64,000 bases of DNA from NCBI RefSeq assembly GCF_900112185.1, contig NZ_FOKP01000021.1, positions 47,358-111,357 on the forward strand, given 5' to 3'. A program made the position numbers and the translations under genes. The stretch is from Allobosea sp. CRIB-10 (GTDB taxonomy: Bacteria; Pseudomonadota; Alphaproteobacteria; Rhizobiales; Beijerinckiaceae). Below the pieces are notes generated by a model that did not search any database, was not told where the DNA came from, and worked only from the letters and a program-made list of their open reading frames with translations. Below are positions 32,020 through 40,470 of the stretch, one piece after another. The stretch's first letter is position 1. Each line of letters begins with the position of its first letter.

Positions 32020-33028
32020 TGGCGTTGGCCTCCGTGAAGACCGTGCCGAACTCCCTCATCCGGGCGACATAGTAGGCCGGGTCGATGACGCTGTCGGGGA
32101 AGTAGAGGCCGGGCTTCAACGCCTCGCCGCCGGCAAGCCCAAGGGCCCGCTCGGTCGCCAGCGCGACGCCGAGCGCGGTCAGCGGCGCCTGCCCCCGCGG
32201 GTGCACAACCTCATACGTCCGCGTGACGGGCTCGCCCGAATGCAGCATGCCCTCGATCGTGATCACGCCCTCGGTCGAGAACGGCTCGCCGCGCCTACGG
32301 CTGGCCGAGACGTCGAAGGCGAGATCGAAGCGGATGTTCCTGGCATCGGTCGCGGTGGCGAGGCTGAGGATGTCGAGGGGGCCGTAGGCGGCAGCGGGCA
32401 ACGCGGTACCATCGACGCTGCGATAATGCGCCTTCGCCTCCTCCCCCGAAATCCAGGCGAAGCGACCATCCTTCACCGCCAATGCCGCCGAGCCCGACTG
32501 CGTGATGCGCTCATAGTCGGCCGAAGCGGCTTTCCCGCCCATGTCCTGCTCGTCGAGCAACACGCCGACATGGATCCGGTCGATCGAGCGGAAGGCCTTG
32601 GCATACTCCAGCGTCGGAAACAGGGTCGCGCCCGCGAGCCACTGGCTGGCGAGCACGACCGGCGCGGCCTGTGGCGCATGGATGAAGCGCGCGGCCTCGA
32701 TGCCGATCTCGAAGGCGCCGCTGGAGACGCTGAGATGGGGGATGCCATGGCGCTGGGCGAAGCGCAGCGCTGTGCTCCAGTCATCCTTGACGAAGACGAT
32801 CACGGCGCTGAAGCGCGCGGTCTCGGGCAAGCCGAGATCGGGCTTCGACAGGTCGGCGGCGAGCGCCTCGACACCGAGCTTGCCCGCGACGGCCTGTGCC
32901 TTGGCGAGGTCGCGACCGGCGATCGTCACAGGCAGGTTCGGATGCAGGCGCCGGATCGCTGCGGCAGCCTGCGCGCCGACGACGCCGGAGCCGCCGATGA
33001 CGAGGACGGGGTGCTGTATGCTGGACAT
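32012..33028 (-). CDS. Saccharopine-dehydrogenase-like NAD(P)-binding protein, paralogue
   Basis: A 338-residue paralogue of the adjacent gene. It begins VLVIGGSGVVGAQAAAAIRR (GGxGxxG motif) followed by TIAGRDLAKAQAVAGKLG, and the later pattern (SSGAFEIGIEAARFI, VVLASQWLAGATLF) parallels its neighbour. It is the first gene of the two-gene leftward operon, with its promoter facing the TetR gene across about 125 bases. An NAD(P)-dependent reductase role is likely; pathway unknown. Confidence 0.8.
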   Translation of the reverse strand: MSSIQHPVLVIGGSGVVGAQAAAAIRRLHPNLPVTIAGRDLAKAQAVAGKLGVEALAADLSKPDLGLPETARFSAVIVFVKDDWSTALRFAQRHGIPHLSVSSGAFEIGIEAARFIHAPQAAPVVLASQWLAGATLFPTLEYAKAFRSIDRIHVGVLLDEQDMGGKAASADYERITQSGSAALAVKDGRFAWISGEEAKAHYRSVDGTALPAAAYGPLDILSLATATDARNIRFDLAFDVSASRRRGEPFSTEGVITIEGMLHSGEPVTRTYEVVHPRGQAPLTALGVALATERALGLAGGEALKPGLYFPDSVIDPAYYVARMREFGTVFTEANANG

Positions 33029-33073
33029 CTGATGGTCTCCATGACGGAGCCAGCCGCGAGAGGCTTGGCATTA

Positions 33074-33100
33074 CTACTAAAGGTAACTTACTATAAGTAG
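33074..33100. promoter_or_regulatory. TetR operator candidate, 27-base palindrome
   Basis: A nearly symmetrical sequence with outer arms CTACT and AGTAG and the perfect core GTAACTTAC lies between the leftward dehydrogenase-like operon (start 33028) and the rightward TetR gene (start 33154). Position and symmetry are as expected for a TetR-family site controlling both directions. Confidence 0.6.
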
Positions 33101-33153
33101 GAATGTGATTTCCCTCTTGTCAAGCGGGCCTTCGCCGGGATTCTTGAATCGCC

Positions 33154-33768
33154 ATGCCACAGACCTTCGCCGTCGCCTCAAGCCGCAAGCTGCCGAAGCA
33201 GGAACGCCGTGAGCAGTTGCTCGCCTGCGCGCAGGAGATGGTCCGCGAAGAGGGCACGGAAGCGCTGACCCTGGCGCGCGTCGCCGAACGCGCCGGCGTC
33301 ACCAAGCCGGTGGCCTACGATCATTTCGGCACCCGCGAGACGCTGATGGTCGAGCTTTTCCGGCGCATCGACGACCGGCAGACGGCTTTGCTCGTCGACA
33401 CATTGAAGACCACGGCGGGCCGGATCGACGCCATCGCCGCGACGATCGCGGCGGCCTATATGAGCTGCGCCCGCGAGGTCGGCACCGAATGGTACGCGCT
33501 CTCGGCCGCGCTGAAGGGCAGCGAGGCGATGGAGGCGGTGCAGCGCGAGCTCGTCGCCCGCTATGTCGGCATCTGGCAGGATGCCTTCGCGCCGCATGCG
33601 AGCCATCTGACAGCCGAGGAGTTGAACCTGCGCTGCATCGGCATCCTCGGCGCAGGCGAGGCGATCTCGCTCGAATTGCTGCGCGGCCATGTCGACGAGG
33701 GGCTGGCTGCGACAACGCTGGCAACCCTGGTCACGGCGACGATCGGCGCACCGGCTGCGGCGAGCTAA
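33154..33768 (+). CDS. TetR-family transcriptional regulator
   Basis: A 204-residue TetR regulator. The N-terminal helix-turn-helix is clear (about 15-62: ERREQLLACAQEMVREEGTE, LTLARVAERAGVTKPVAYDHF), followed by an all-helical ligand-binding domain. It is divergent from the two saccharopine-dehydrogenase-like genes, with a palindrome between, so it probably represses them and itself. The inducer is unknown. The ATP-grasp operon starts about 105 bases downstream in the same direction but looks functionally unrelated. Confidence 0.9.
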   Translation: MPQTFAVASSRKLPKQERREQLLACAQEMVREEGTEALTLARVAERAGVTKPVAYDHFGTRETLMVELFRRIDDRQTALLVDTLKTTAGRIDAIAATIAAAYMSCAREVGTEWYALSAALKGSEAMEAVQRELVARYVGIWQDAFAPHASHLTAEELNLRCIGILGAGEAISLELLRGHVDEGLAATTLATLVTATIGAPAAAS

Positions 33769-33875
33769 CCTCTGCTCAAGAAGTGGGCAAGCCTAGCCAA
33801 AGTGCTTGGCAAAGAACCCCTTCCCCAACTGGAGCGAATGCGCATAGGCTACCCGAAACAGGGGAAGACGGCTGC

Positions 33876-35291
33876 ATGGTCGCATTCGACGAGATGACAG
33901 GGGGAGAAGGTGGCCTGCGGGCGGCCTATGGCGAACTGGATCGCTGGCTGAAGGAGGCGCCGCCCGAGATGCTGGCGCTGCGCCGGTCGCAGGCCGAGCT
34001 GTTCTTTCGCCGGATCGGCATCACCTTTGCCGTCTATGGCGACGAGGAATCGACCGAGCGCCTGATCCCCTTCGACATCATTCCACGCGTCCTGACCAAG
34101 CCGGAATGGACCAAGCTGGAGAAGGGCCTGCGCCAGCGCGTCACCGCGCTCAACATGTTCCTGGCCGACGTCTACGGCAAGAAGGAGTGCCTGAAGGCCG
34201 GGATCATCCCGCCCGAGCTGGTCTATCGCAACGCCTGCTACCAGCTCGAGATGGTCGATTTCCAGGTGCCGCACGGCATCTACTGCCATATCGCCGGCAT
34301 CGACATCGTCCGCGTCGACGCCGACACCTTCTATGTGCTCGAAGACAATGCCCGCACGCCCTCCGGCGTCTCCTACATGATGGAGAACCGCGAGGTGATG
34401 CTGCGGCTCTTCCCTGAGCTCTTCGCCACGCATCGCGTCGCGCCGGTCGACAACTATCCCGACCAGCTGCTGGCGACCTTGCGCTCGGTCGCGCCGCGCA
34501 CGGCCTCCTCCGACCCGACGATCTGCCTGCTGACGCCCGGCCAGTACAATTCGGCCTTCTACGAGCACTCTTTCCTGGCCGACAAGCTCGGCGTCGAGCT
34601 AGTTGAGGGCTCGGACCTGCTGGTCAAGGACGACGTCGTCTACATGCGCACGACGCAAGGGCCCAAACGCGTCGACGTGATCTACCGCCGCATCGACGAC
34701 GACTTCATCGACCCGCTGGTGTTCCGCAGTGACTCGGTGCTGGGGGTGCCCGGCATCATCGGCGCCTACAAGGCCGGCAACGTCACCCTCGCCAATGCGG
34801 TCGGCACCGGCGTCGCCGACGACAAGGCGGTCTACAGCTACATGCCGGAGATCGTGAAGTTCTTCACCGGCGAGGAGCCGATCCTGAAGAACGTGCCGAC
34901 CTATCGCTGCCGCGAGCCCGAGGCCAACGCCTATGTGCTCGACAATCTCGAAAAGCTCGTCGTCAAGGAGGTCAACGGCTCCGGCGGCTACGGCATGCTG
35001 GTCGGCCCGCATGCCAGCAAGCAGCAGATCGAGACCTTCCGCAAGAAGCTGAAGAACCAGCCCGAGGGCTTCATCGCCCAGCCGACGCTGGCGCTCTCGA
35101 CCTGCCCGACCTTCGTCGCCTCGGGCGTGGCGCCGCGCCATGTCGACCTCAGGCCCTATGTGCTTTCAGGCGCCAACGGCATCTCCTGCGTGCCGGGCGG
35201 GCTGACCCGCGTCGCGCTCAAGGAAGGCTCGCTCGTGGTCAATTCGAGCCAGGGCGGCGGCACCAAGGACACCTGGGTGCTCGACGCATGA
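33876..35291 (+). CDS. Circularly permuted type 2 ATP-grasp protein
   Basis: A 471-residue protein of the circularly permuted ATP-grasp family (DUF404/DUF407). Typical blocks are GIYCHIAGIDIVRVDADTFY, VLEDNARTPSGVSYMMENRE, VIYRRIDDDFIDPLVFRSDS and KEVNGSGGYGMLVGPHA, the last being part of the ATP site. Members are thought to form amide bonds, and they occur with an alpha-E protein and a transglutaminase-like protease, as here, probably in making or processing a peptide-like modification. The ATG at 33876 is used; an upstream open frame is not coding. Confidence 0.92.
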   Translation: MVAFDEMTGGEGGLRAAYGELDRWLKEAPPEMLALRRSQAELFFRRIGITFAVYGDEESTERLIPFDIIPRVLTKPEWTKLEKGLRQRVTALNMFLADVYGKKECLKAGIIPPELVYRNACYQLEMVDFQVPHGIYCHIAGIDIVRVDADTFYVLEDNARTPSGVSYMMENREVMLRLFPELFATHRVAPVDNYPDQLLATLRSVAPRTASSDPTICLLTPGQYNSAFYEHSFLADKLGVELVEGSDLLVKDDVVYMRTTQGPKRVDVIYRRIDDDFIDPLVFRSDSVLGVPGIIGAYKAGNVTLANAVGTGVADDKAVYSYMPEIVKFFTGEEPILKNVPTYRCREPEANAYVLDNLEKLVVKEVNGSGGYGMLVGPHASKQQIETFRKKLKNQPEGFIAQPTLALSTCPTFVASGVAPRHVDLRPYVLSGANGISCVPGGLTRVALKEGSLVVNSSQGGGTKDTWVLDA

Positions 35292-35343
35292 CGAAGCCCG
35301 TTCCCGCCTTCGATAGCTTCACCCCGGAATCCCGGATCTGAGC

Positions 35344-36285
35344 ATGCTTTCCCGTACCGCCGACAGCCTCTACTGGGTCTCGCGCTATGTTGAGCGGGCC
35401 GAGTATCTCGCCCGCATCCTCGACGCCACCACCCGCCTGACCAACCTGCCCTCCGCCTACGGCGGCGCCGGCACCGAATGGCAGAGCGCCGTCGCCACCG
35501 CCGGCTGCGAGGAGACCTTCGCCAAGGCCTATGGCGAGGCGAACGAGCGCAATGTCTGCGACTTCCTCAGCTTCAATCCGGACAATCCCTCCTCGATCCG
35601 CAACTGCTTCGCCCTCGCCCGCTCGAACGCCCGCGCCGTGCGCACCGCATTGACCTCGGAGATGTGGGACGCGCTCAACGGCGCCTGGCTCGAACTGCAG
35701 CGCTTCGAGCGCCAGCGCATGGACCGCGAGGAGTTCGCCCGCTTCCTCGACTGGGTGAAGAACGTCTCGCTCGCCTTCGACGGCTCGGCCTACCGGACCA
35801 TGCTGCGCGATGATGGCTACTGGTTCTCGCGCCTCGGCGTCAATGTCGAGCGGGCCGACAACACCGCCCGCATCCTCGACGTGAAGTATCATGTCCTTCT
35901 GCCCGAGACCGAGCAGGTCGGCGGCTCGCTCGACTATTTCCAGTGGACCACGATGCTGCGCGAGGTCTCGGCGCTGACCGCCTATCACTGGGTCTATCGC
36001 CAGGCGGTGAAGCCGGTGCTGATCGCCGACCTGCTGATCCTCAACCGGCGCATGCCGCGCTCGCTGGCGAGCTGCTATGAGAACATCTCGCGCTTCCTCG
36101 ACCAGATCGGCGACGCCTACAACCGGCATGGGCCGGCCCAGCGCCAGGCCCGCAAGACCCTGACCGGCCTTGCCAATACGCCGATCGAGGCGGTGCTCCA
36201 GCGCGGGCTGCACGAGTTCATCGAGGACTTCATCACCGAGAACAACCGCCTCGGGAACGTCATCGTCGAACAATACCTGCAATAA
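35344..36285 (+). CDS. Alpha-E domain protein
   Basis: A 313-residue, mostly helical protein of the alpha-E (DUF403) family, with the diagnostic start MLSRTADSLYWVSRYVERAE and the later repeat of the same pattern, YWFSRLGVNVERADNTARIL. It always travels with ATP-grasp proteins of the type just upstream and with a transglutaminase-like protein just downstream, and the three are predicted to act together. The biochemical role is unknown. The gap to the ATP-grasp gene is 52 bases. Confidence 0.93.
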   Translation: MLSRTADSLYWVSRYVERAEYLARILDATTRLTNLPSAYGGAGTEWQSAVATAGCEETFAKAYGEANERNVCDFLSFNPDNPSSIRNCFALARSNARAVRTALTSEMWDALNGAWLELQRFERQRMDREEFARFLDWVKNVSLAFDGSAYRTMLRDDGYWFSRLGVNVERADNTARILDVKYHVLLPETEQVGGSLDYFQWTTMLREVSALTAYHWVYRQAVKPVLIADLLILNRRMPRSLASCYENISRFLDQIGDAYNRHGPAQRQARKTLTGLANTPIEAVLQRGLHEFIEDFITENNRLGNVIVEQYLQ

Positions 36286-36324
36286 GAGCTTCCCTTCCGC
36301 GCTCGAATTTGGATTCCTCACCGC

Positions 36325-37152
36325 ATGCGGATCCGGATCTCCCACAGCATCGCCTATTCCTATGCCGAGCCGGCGCGCCAGCTCAGGCAGGTCCTGCGGC
36401 TGACGCCGCGCGACCATGACGGCCAGCATGTCATGTCATGGCGGATCGCGCCCGATATCGACGGGCGCCTGCACGCCGGTCAGGACCCGTTCGGCAACAT
36501 CACCCACGACTTCTCGGCCGAAGGGGCGATCGAGGGCTACACGATCGAGATCAACGGCCTGGTCGAGACAATCGACCTTGCCGGCGCGGTCCGTGGGGTG
36601 ACCGAAAAGGTGCCGCCGGACGTGTTCATGCGCGACACCCGCCTGACGCAGGGCAACGAAGCCTTGCGGGCGCTCGCCGACAAGGCGGCCAGCCGCGGCG
36701 GCAGCGACCTCTCCAGGCTGCATACGCTGATGGAGACGATCAAAGCCGAGCTCCGCTGCGTGCCGACGGCCGATCATCTCGGCATCGGGGCGGCCGCCTG
36801 CGCCGAGGCCGGCGAAGGCATCCCGCAGGATGTCGCCCATGTCTTCGTGGCCTGCGCACGCCTGCTCGGCGCCCCGGCACGCTATGTCTCCGGCTATGTC
36901 GCGGCCTCGGAGACCCTGCCCCATGCCGACGGCGCCCATGCCTGGGCCGAGGCCTATCTGCCGGAGTATGGCTGGATCGGTTTCGATGCCGCCAACGGGC
37001 TCTGCCCGATCGACACCCATGTGCGCGTCGCCGCCGGGCTCGACTTCGCCGACGCAGCCCCGGTCCGCGGCGCCCGCACCGGCGGCCAGGGCGAGAGCCT
37101 CCTGGTCGAGGTCAGGGCCCAGGCGGCCAAGCCGCGCTTCCAGGGGCAATAG
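36325..37152 (+). CDS. Transglutaminase-like cysteine protease family protein
   Basis: A 275-residue protein with the bacterial transglutaminase-like N-terminal domain (RIRISHSIAYSYAEPARQLR onward) and a C-terminal transglutaminase core. The catalytic cysteine position appears as QDVAHVFVACARLLGAPARY, where the usual nucleophilic cysteine is replaced by histidine or shifted (the family usually reads CxxxxxxxxxRxxGxPxRY), followed by DGAHAWAEAYLPEYGWIGFD with the catalytic histidine and aspartate. Activity is therefore open. It completes the ATP-grasp/alpha-E/transglutaminase operon. Confidence 0.88.
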   Translation: MRIRISHSIAYSYAEPARQLRQVLRLTPRDHDGQHVMSWRIAPDIDGRLHAGQDPFGNITHDFSAEGAIEGYTIEINGLVETIDLAGAVRGVTEKVPPDVFMRDTRLTQGNEALRALADKAASRGGSDLSRLHTLMETIKAELRCVPTADHLGIGAAACAEAGEGIPQDVAHVFVACARLLGAPARYVSGYVAASETLPHADGAHAWAEAYLPEYGWIGFDAANGLCPIDTHVRVAAGLDFADAAPVRGARTGGQGESLLVEVRAQAAKPRFQGQ

Positions 37153-37192
37153 CGGCGCAGGACACCCGCGCCGGCTTTCCATCATCCTCCCC

Positions 37193-37233
37193 CGTCATTC
37201 CGGCCGCAGCGAAGCGGGGCGCCGGAATGACGG
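37193..37233. repeat. Short palindromic intergenic repeat (CCGGAATGACG family), copy 1
   Basis: Arms CGTCATTCCGG and CCGGAATGACG flank a GCGAAGCGG centre. It lies between two convergent genes (transglutaminase-like and DUF3829), a place where it could act as a bidirectional terminator. Longer relatives lie at 44202 and 63684. Confidence 0.75.
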
Positions 37234-37257
37234 AGCCACTCGGCCGCGCACCAACTT

Positions 37258-38211
37258 TCAGCGGATCATGCGCGCGGCGCTGTCGGCCATGCTCACCATC
37301 ATATTGTAGCTGGAGACGATGCGGTTGGCATCGTTGGCTGCACCCTTGCGGACATCCCCCTTCGACTTGCCGAGCTTCTCGCGGAAATCGCGCAGATTGC
37401 CGAGCCAGGAACTGGCGGAGGAATCGATCATCGGCACGCCGGACGGGTTGCTGTCCTTGAAGCGGTCCATCTCCTTGATCGCACCGGAATAACCGGCGAG
37501 CGCCGTGTCGAAGGCGGCAAGATCGACAATCGGCTTCTCGTTGCTCGGCATCACGTCCATCACCGCGCGCGCATTGATCATGATGTTGCGCAGCTGCCAG
37601 CGGGCCTGGCGGCCCTCGCTCGCCTCGATCGCCGCCAGCTCGCGCGCATCGATGCCCTTCTTGTAGCCGTTGAGCTGGGCGCTGAAGGCGTTGCGCTCGC
37701 GCAGGAAGGCCTCCGCCGCCGGCACCATCTTGGCGTGCAGCTCGCGGCCCTCGGCGGCGTTGTCGTCGCGATAGTCCTTGCGCTCGTAATAGCGCTCGGC
37801 CCGGGTGATCAGCGGCGCCAGCTCCTGGTAGGCGGCGATGTAGCGCTTCACGGCGGCGTCGAGCTCGGGCTGCGCCGGCGGCTGGCCGGCGGCGGCTTCG
37901 GCCTTGGCGATCTCGTCCTTGACGTCATAGAGGCTGTAGAGCCCGTAGGAGATGTAGCGCTCCTTGCCGGTCGGGCCCTTCTTCATGTCGACCCAGCTCT
38001 TGTAGCGATCCCAGGATTCGATCGCCCGGATCGTCCGGTTGGAGAGCGAGGTATAGGCATTCGACTTGGCGATCGCCGCCTGCAGCTCGGGATCCTGCGC
38101 CGGCTTTTTCGCTGCGGTCTGCGGGGCGGCCTGCGCAAAGGCGGGCGGCGTCGCGGACACGGAGCAAAGCAGGGCTGCGAGGGAGAGGCTCAGCAGGCGG
38201 GAGGCCTTCAT
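37258..38211 (-). CDS. DUF3829 exported protein
   Basis: A 317-residue protein with a cleavable signal peptide (MKASRLLSLSLAALLCSVSA, cleavage probably after AFAQ) followed by an alpha-helical DUF3829 domain (YiiG-like): SNAYTSLSNRTIRAIESWDR, YISYGLYSLYDVKDEIAKAE and SYNMMVSMADSAARMIR. It is expected in the periplasm. The function of the family is unknown. Start at 38211 is preferred because AAAGGTG precedes it and a proper signal peptide follows. It stands alone, between a repeat and the rhodanese gene. Confidence 0.82.
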   Translation of the reverse strand: MKASRLLSLSLAALLCSVSATPPAFAQAAPQTAAKKPAQDPELQAAIAKSNAYTSLSNRTIRAIESWDRYKSWVDMKKGPTGKERYISYGLYSLYDVKDEIAKAEAAAGQPPAQPELDAAVKRYIAAYQELAPLITRAERYYERKDYRDDNAAEGRELHAKMVPAAEAFLRERNAFSAQLNGYKKGIDARELAAIEASEGRQARWQLRNIMINARAVMDVMPSNEKPIVDLAAFDTALAGYSGAIKEMDRFKDSNPSGVPMIDSSASSWLGNLRDFREKLGKSKGDVRKGAANDANRIVSSYNMMVSMADSAARMIR

Positions 38212-38309
38212 AGGGCACCTTTGGTCGACCACGGCCGGGCTTGAGGCCGCGCCACGTTATCGACGCTGGCGCAGCTGACCGCAACCAAAAGGCGACCTGA
38301 GGGAGCGCC

Positions 38310-38624
38310 TCAGCGCTCGACAGGCTCCCCCCGCATTGCCCAATCCTTGAAGCCGCCGAGATAGTGGCTGTCGATGTCGAGCCCCGCAGCCTGCGCGAAT
38401 TCGAGCGCCCGCAGCGAGCGCACCCCGGCAGCGCAGGAGAGCACGATGCGCTTGCCCGGCTCGTTCGGCAGGTCGGCCGGATCGAACTGCGAGAGTGGCC
38501 GCGACACCGCGCCAGGAATGCGCCCGGCAGCGAATTCATGCGGCTCGCGCACATCGACGATGAGGATCGAGCCGTCGGCGAGGCCCGCCTTGATGGCGTC
38601 GATGTCGAGGTCGTGTACGATCAT
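38310..38624 (-). CDS. Single-domain rhodanese-like protein
   Basis: A 104-residue rhodanese homology domain. The opening IVDVREPHEFAAGRIPGAVS and the active-site loop LSCAAGVRS (cysteine at about residue 63) are intact; the loop length fits sulfurtransferases. Single-domain rhodaneses transfer sulfane sulfur to thiols or cyanide. It follows the TRAP transporter large subunit by 19 bases in the same direction and is probably cotranscribed, which may point to a sulfur-containing substrate such as a sulfonate, but that is inference. Confidence 0.9.
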   Translation of the reverse strand: MIVHDLDIDAIKAGLADGSILIVDVREPHEFAAGRIPGAVSRPLSQFDPADLPNEPGKRIVLSCAAGVRSLRALEFAQAAGLDIDSHYLGGFKDWAMRGEPVER

Positions 38625-38643
38625 GCTGCAGCTCTCGTGGCGC

Positions 38644-39963
38644 TCAATTCAGGAGCTTCACCAGATAGAGTGTGAGCGCCGGAAATGCCACGCAGATGCC
38701 GAGCCTGATCACGTCGGCGCCGACGAAGGGCAGCACGCCGCGATAGATGCGCGTCACCGGCACGTCGCGCGCCAGCGAGGCGACGACGAAGACGTTGAGC
38801 CCGATCGGCGGGCAGGTCATGCCGATGCCGACCACGATCAGCACGAGGATGCCGAACCAGATCGCGATGTCGTCGGTCGGCATGCCGAAATCGAGCGCGG
38901 TCACGATCGGGAAGAACACCGGCAGCGTCAGCAGGATCATGGCGAGCTCGTCCATCACGCCGCCGAGCACGATGTAGAACAAGAGCAGACCGACCAGCAC
39001 CGTATAGGGCGCCCAGCCGGAGGCCGCGATCATCTCCGCCGCCGCGGTCGGCACCTGCGTCAGCGCCAGGAAGGCGTTGAACACCTCCGCGCCGAGCAGG
39101 ATGGCGAAGATCATCGCCGAGGTCTCGGCCGTCTGCAGGATCGCCTGCTTGATCTCGCCGGGGCCGAGCGTGCGCCGGAACAGCCCGATCAGGAGCATGA
39201 TGAAGGCGCCGACCGAAGCGCCTTCGGTCGGCGTGAAGACGCCGCCATAGATGCCGCCGACAACGATGACGGCAACCGTCAACGCCGGGATGACGCCGAT
39301 CAGCAGCGGCCAGCGCTCGCGCCAGGGCGTGCGCTCATGGGCCGGCGCGAGCGTGCCGTCGATGCGCGACATGATCCAGATGGTGATGCAGTAGAACGTC
39401 GCCGCCATCAGCCCGGGGATCAGCGCCGCCTGGAACAGCTTGGCGATGTTCTGCTCGGTCGAGATCGCATAGACGACCAGGATCACCGAGGGCGGGATCA
39501 GGATGCCGAGCGTGCCGCCGACCGCGGTGACGCCGCAGGCAAAGCCGGGATCGTAGCGATAGCTGCGCAATTGCGGCAGCGCGGCCCGGGCGAAGGTCGC
39601 GGTGGTCGCGACCGAGGAGCCGCAGATCGCGCCGAAGCCGGTGCAGGCGCCGATCATCGCCATGCCGAGCCCGCCGCGGCGATGGCCGATGAAGGCCGAG
39701 GCCGCCTTGAACAGGTCGCCCGCCAGTCCTGAACGCTCGGCGAAGGCGCCCATCAGCACGAAGAGCGGGATCACCGACAGCGTATAATTGGCGAAGATCT
39801 GGTAGGGCGTGGTGCGGATATAGTTGAGGAAGGGCTCGAGCCCGTTGAGCTGGATATAGCCGGCGCTGCCGACGACCAGCATGGCGAGGCCGATCGGCAG
39901 GCGCAGCGCCATCAGCGCCAGCATGACGGCAAAGCCGGTCACGGCCAGGGACGCGCCGCTCAT
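38644..39963 (-). CDS. dctM: TRAP transporter large permease subunit (DctM)
   Basis: A 439-residue membrane protein with about 12 transmembrane segments, the DctM family of the ion transporter superfamily. Characteristic stretches are GLGMAMIGACTGFGAICGSS, GGTLGILIPPSVILVVYAIS and YIVLGGVMDELAMILLTLPV. It forms the transport channel of a tripartite ATP-independent periplasmic system and uses a sodium or proton gradient. Its start overlaps the small-subunit stop by four bases. Length is normal. Confidence 0.94.
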   Translation of the reverse strand: MSGASLAVTGFAVMLALMALRLPIGLAMLVVGSAGYIQLNGLEPFLNYIRTTPYQIFANYTLSVIPLFVLMGAFAERSGLAGDLFKAASAFIGHRRGGLGMAMIGACTGFGAICGSSVATTATFARAALPQLRSYRYDPGFACGVTAVGGTLGILIPPSVILVVYAISTEQNIAKLFQAALIPGLMAATFYCITIWIMSRIDGTLAPAHERTPWRERWPLLIGVIPALTVAVIVVGGIYGGVFTPTEGASVGAFIMLLIGLFRRTLGPGEIKQAILQTAETSAMIFAILLGAEVFNAFLALTQVPTAAAEMIAASGWAPYTVLVGLLLFYIVLGGVMDELAMILLTLPVFFPIVTALDFGMPTDDIAIWFGILVLIVVGIGMTCPPIGLNVFVVASLARDVPVTRIYRGVLPFVGADVIRLGICVAFPALTLYLVKLLN

Positions 39964-40463
39964 CGGGGCTGCCTCATGAGGCGGCTGGCGCTGACGAAGG
40001 CGGCGAGCGAAACGAAGCCGGCGAGCACCGCGCAGAGCGCGATCGGCAGATAGCTCGGCAGCTGCAGCACCATGGTGTTCTCGCCGCTGGCGAGCGCCGA
40101 GCGCGCACCGACGCCGAGCCGCCAGGCGATCAGCGCCATGGCGAGGCCGTAGACCATGTCCCAGAGCGCATCGATGCCGTCGCGCCAGCGCTGCGGCAGC
40201 TTGAGAGTGAAGGTGTCGACGAAGATGTTGCCGCGCCGGAGCTGGCAGAACGGCAGGAAACAGAAGGCTGCGACCGCCGTCGCCATCTGCACCAGCTCGA
40301 AGTCGCCGGGCACGCCGGCCGCGCCGACGAGATCGCTGCGCAAGGTCACGCTGACCACGACCATGGTCGCGAGCGCGATCAGTAGCACGCCGCCGATGAG
40401 CGCGACCGCCTCCGCCACCGCGTCGATGCGCGATGGCGGCCTTTCCACCACCCTGTCTGTCAT
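39960..40463 (-). CDS. dctQ: TRAP transporter small permease subunit (DctQ)
   Basis: A 167-residue membrane protein with four predicted helices (AVALIGGVLLIALATMVVVS first). It contains the DctQ segment GDFELVQMATAVAAFCFLPF and CQLRRGNIFVDTFT, typical of TRAP small subunits. It connects the large permease with the periplasmic binding protein. It starts 7 bases after the dctP stop and overlaps dctM, so the three TRAP genes form one operon. Confidence 0.92.
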   Translation of the reverse strand: MTDRVVERPPSRIDAVAEAVALIGGVLLIALATMVVVSVTLRSDLVGAAGVPGDFELVQMATAVAAFCFLPFCQLRRGNIFVDTFTLKLPQRWRDGIDALWDMVYGLAMALIAWRLGVGARSALASGENTMVLQLPSYLPIALCAVLAGFVSLAAFVSASRLMRQPR

Positions 40464-40470
40464 TGCGCGC

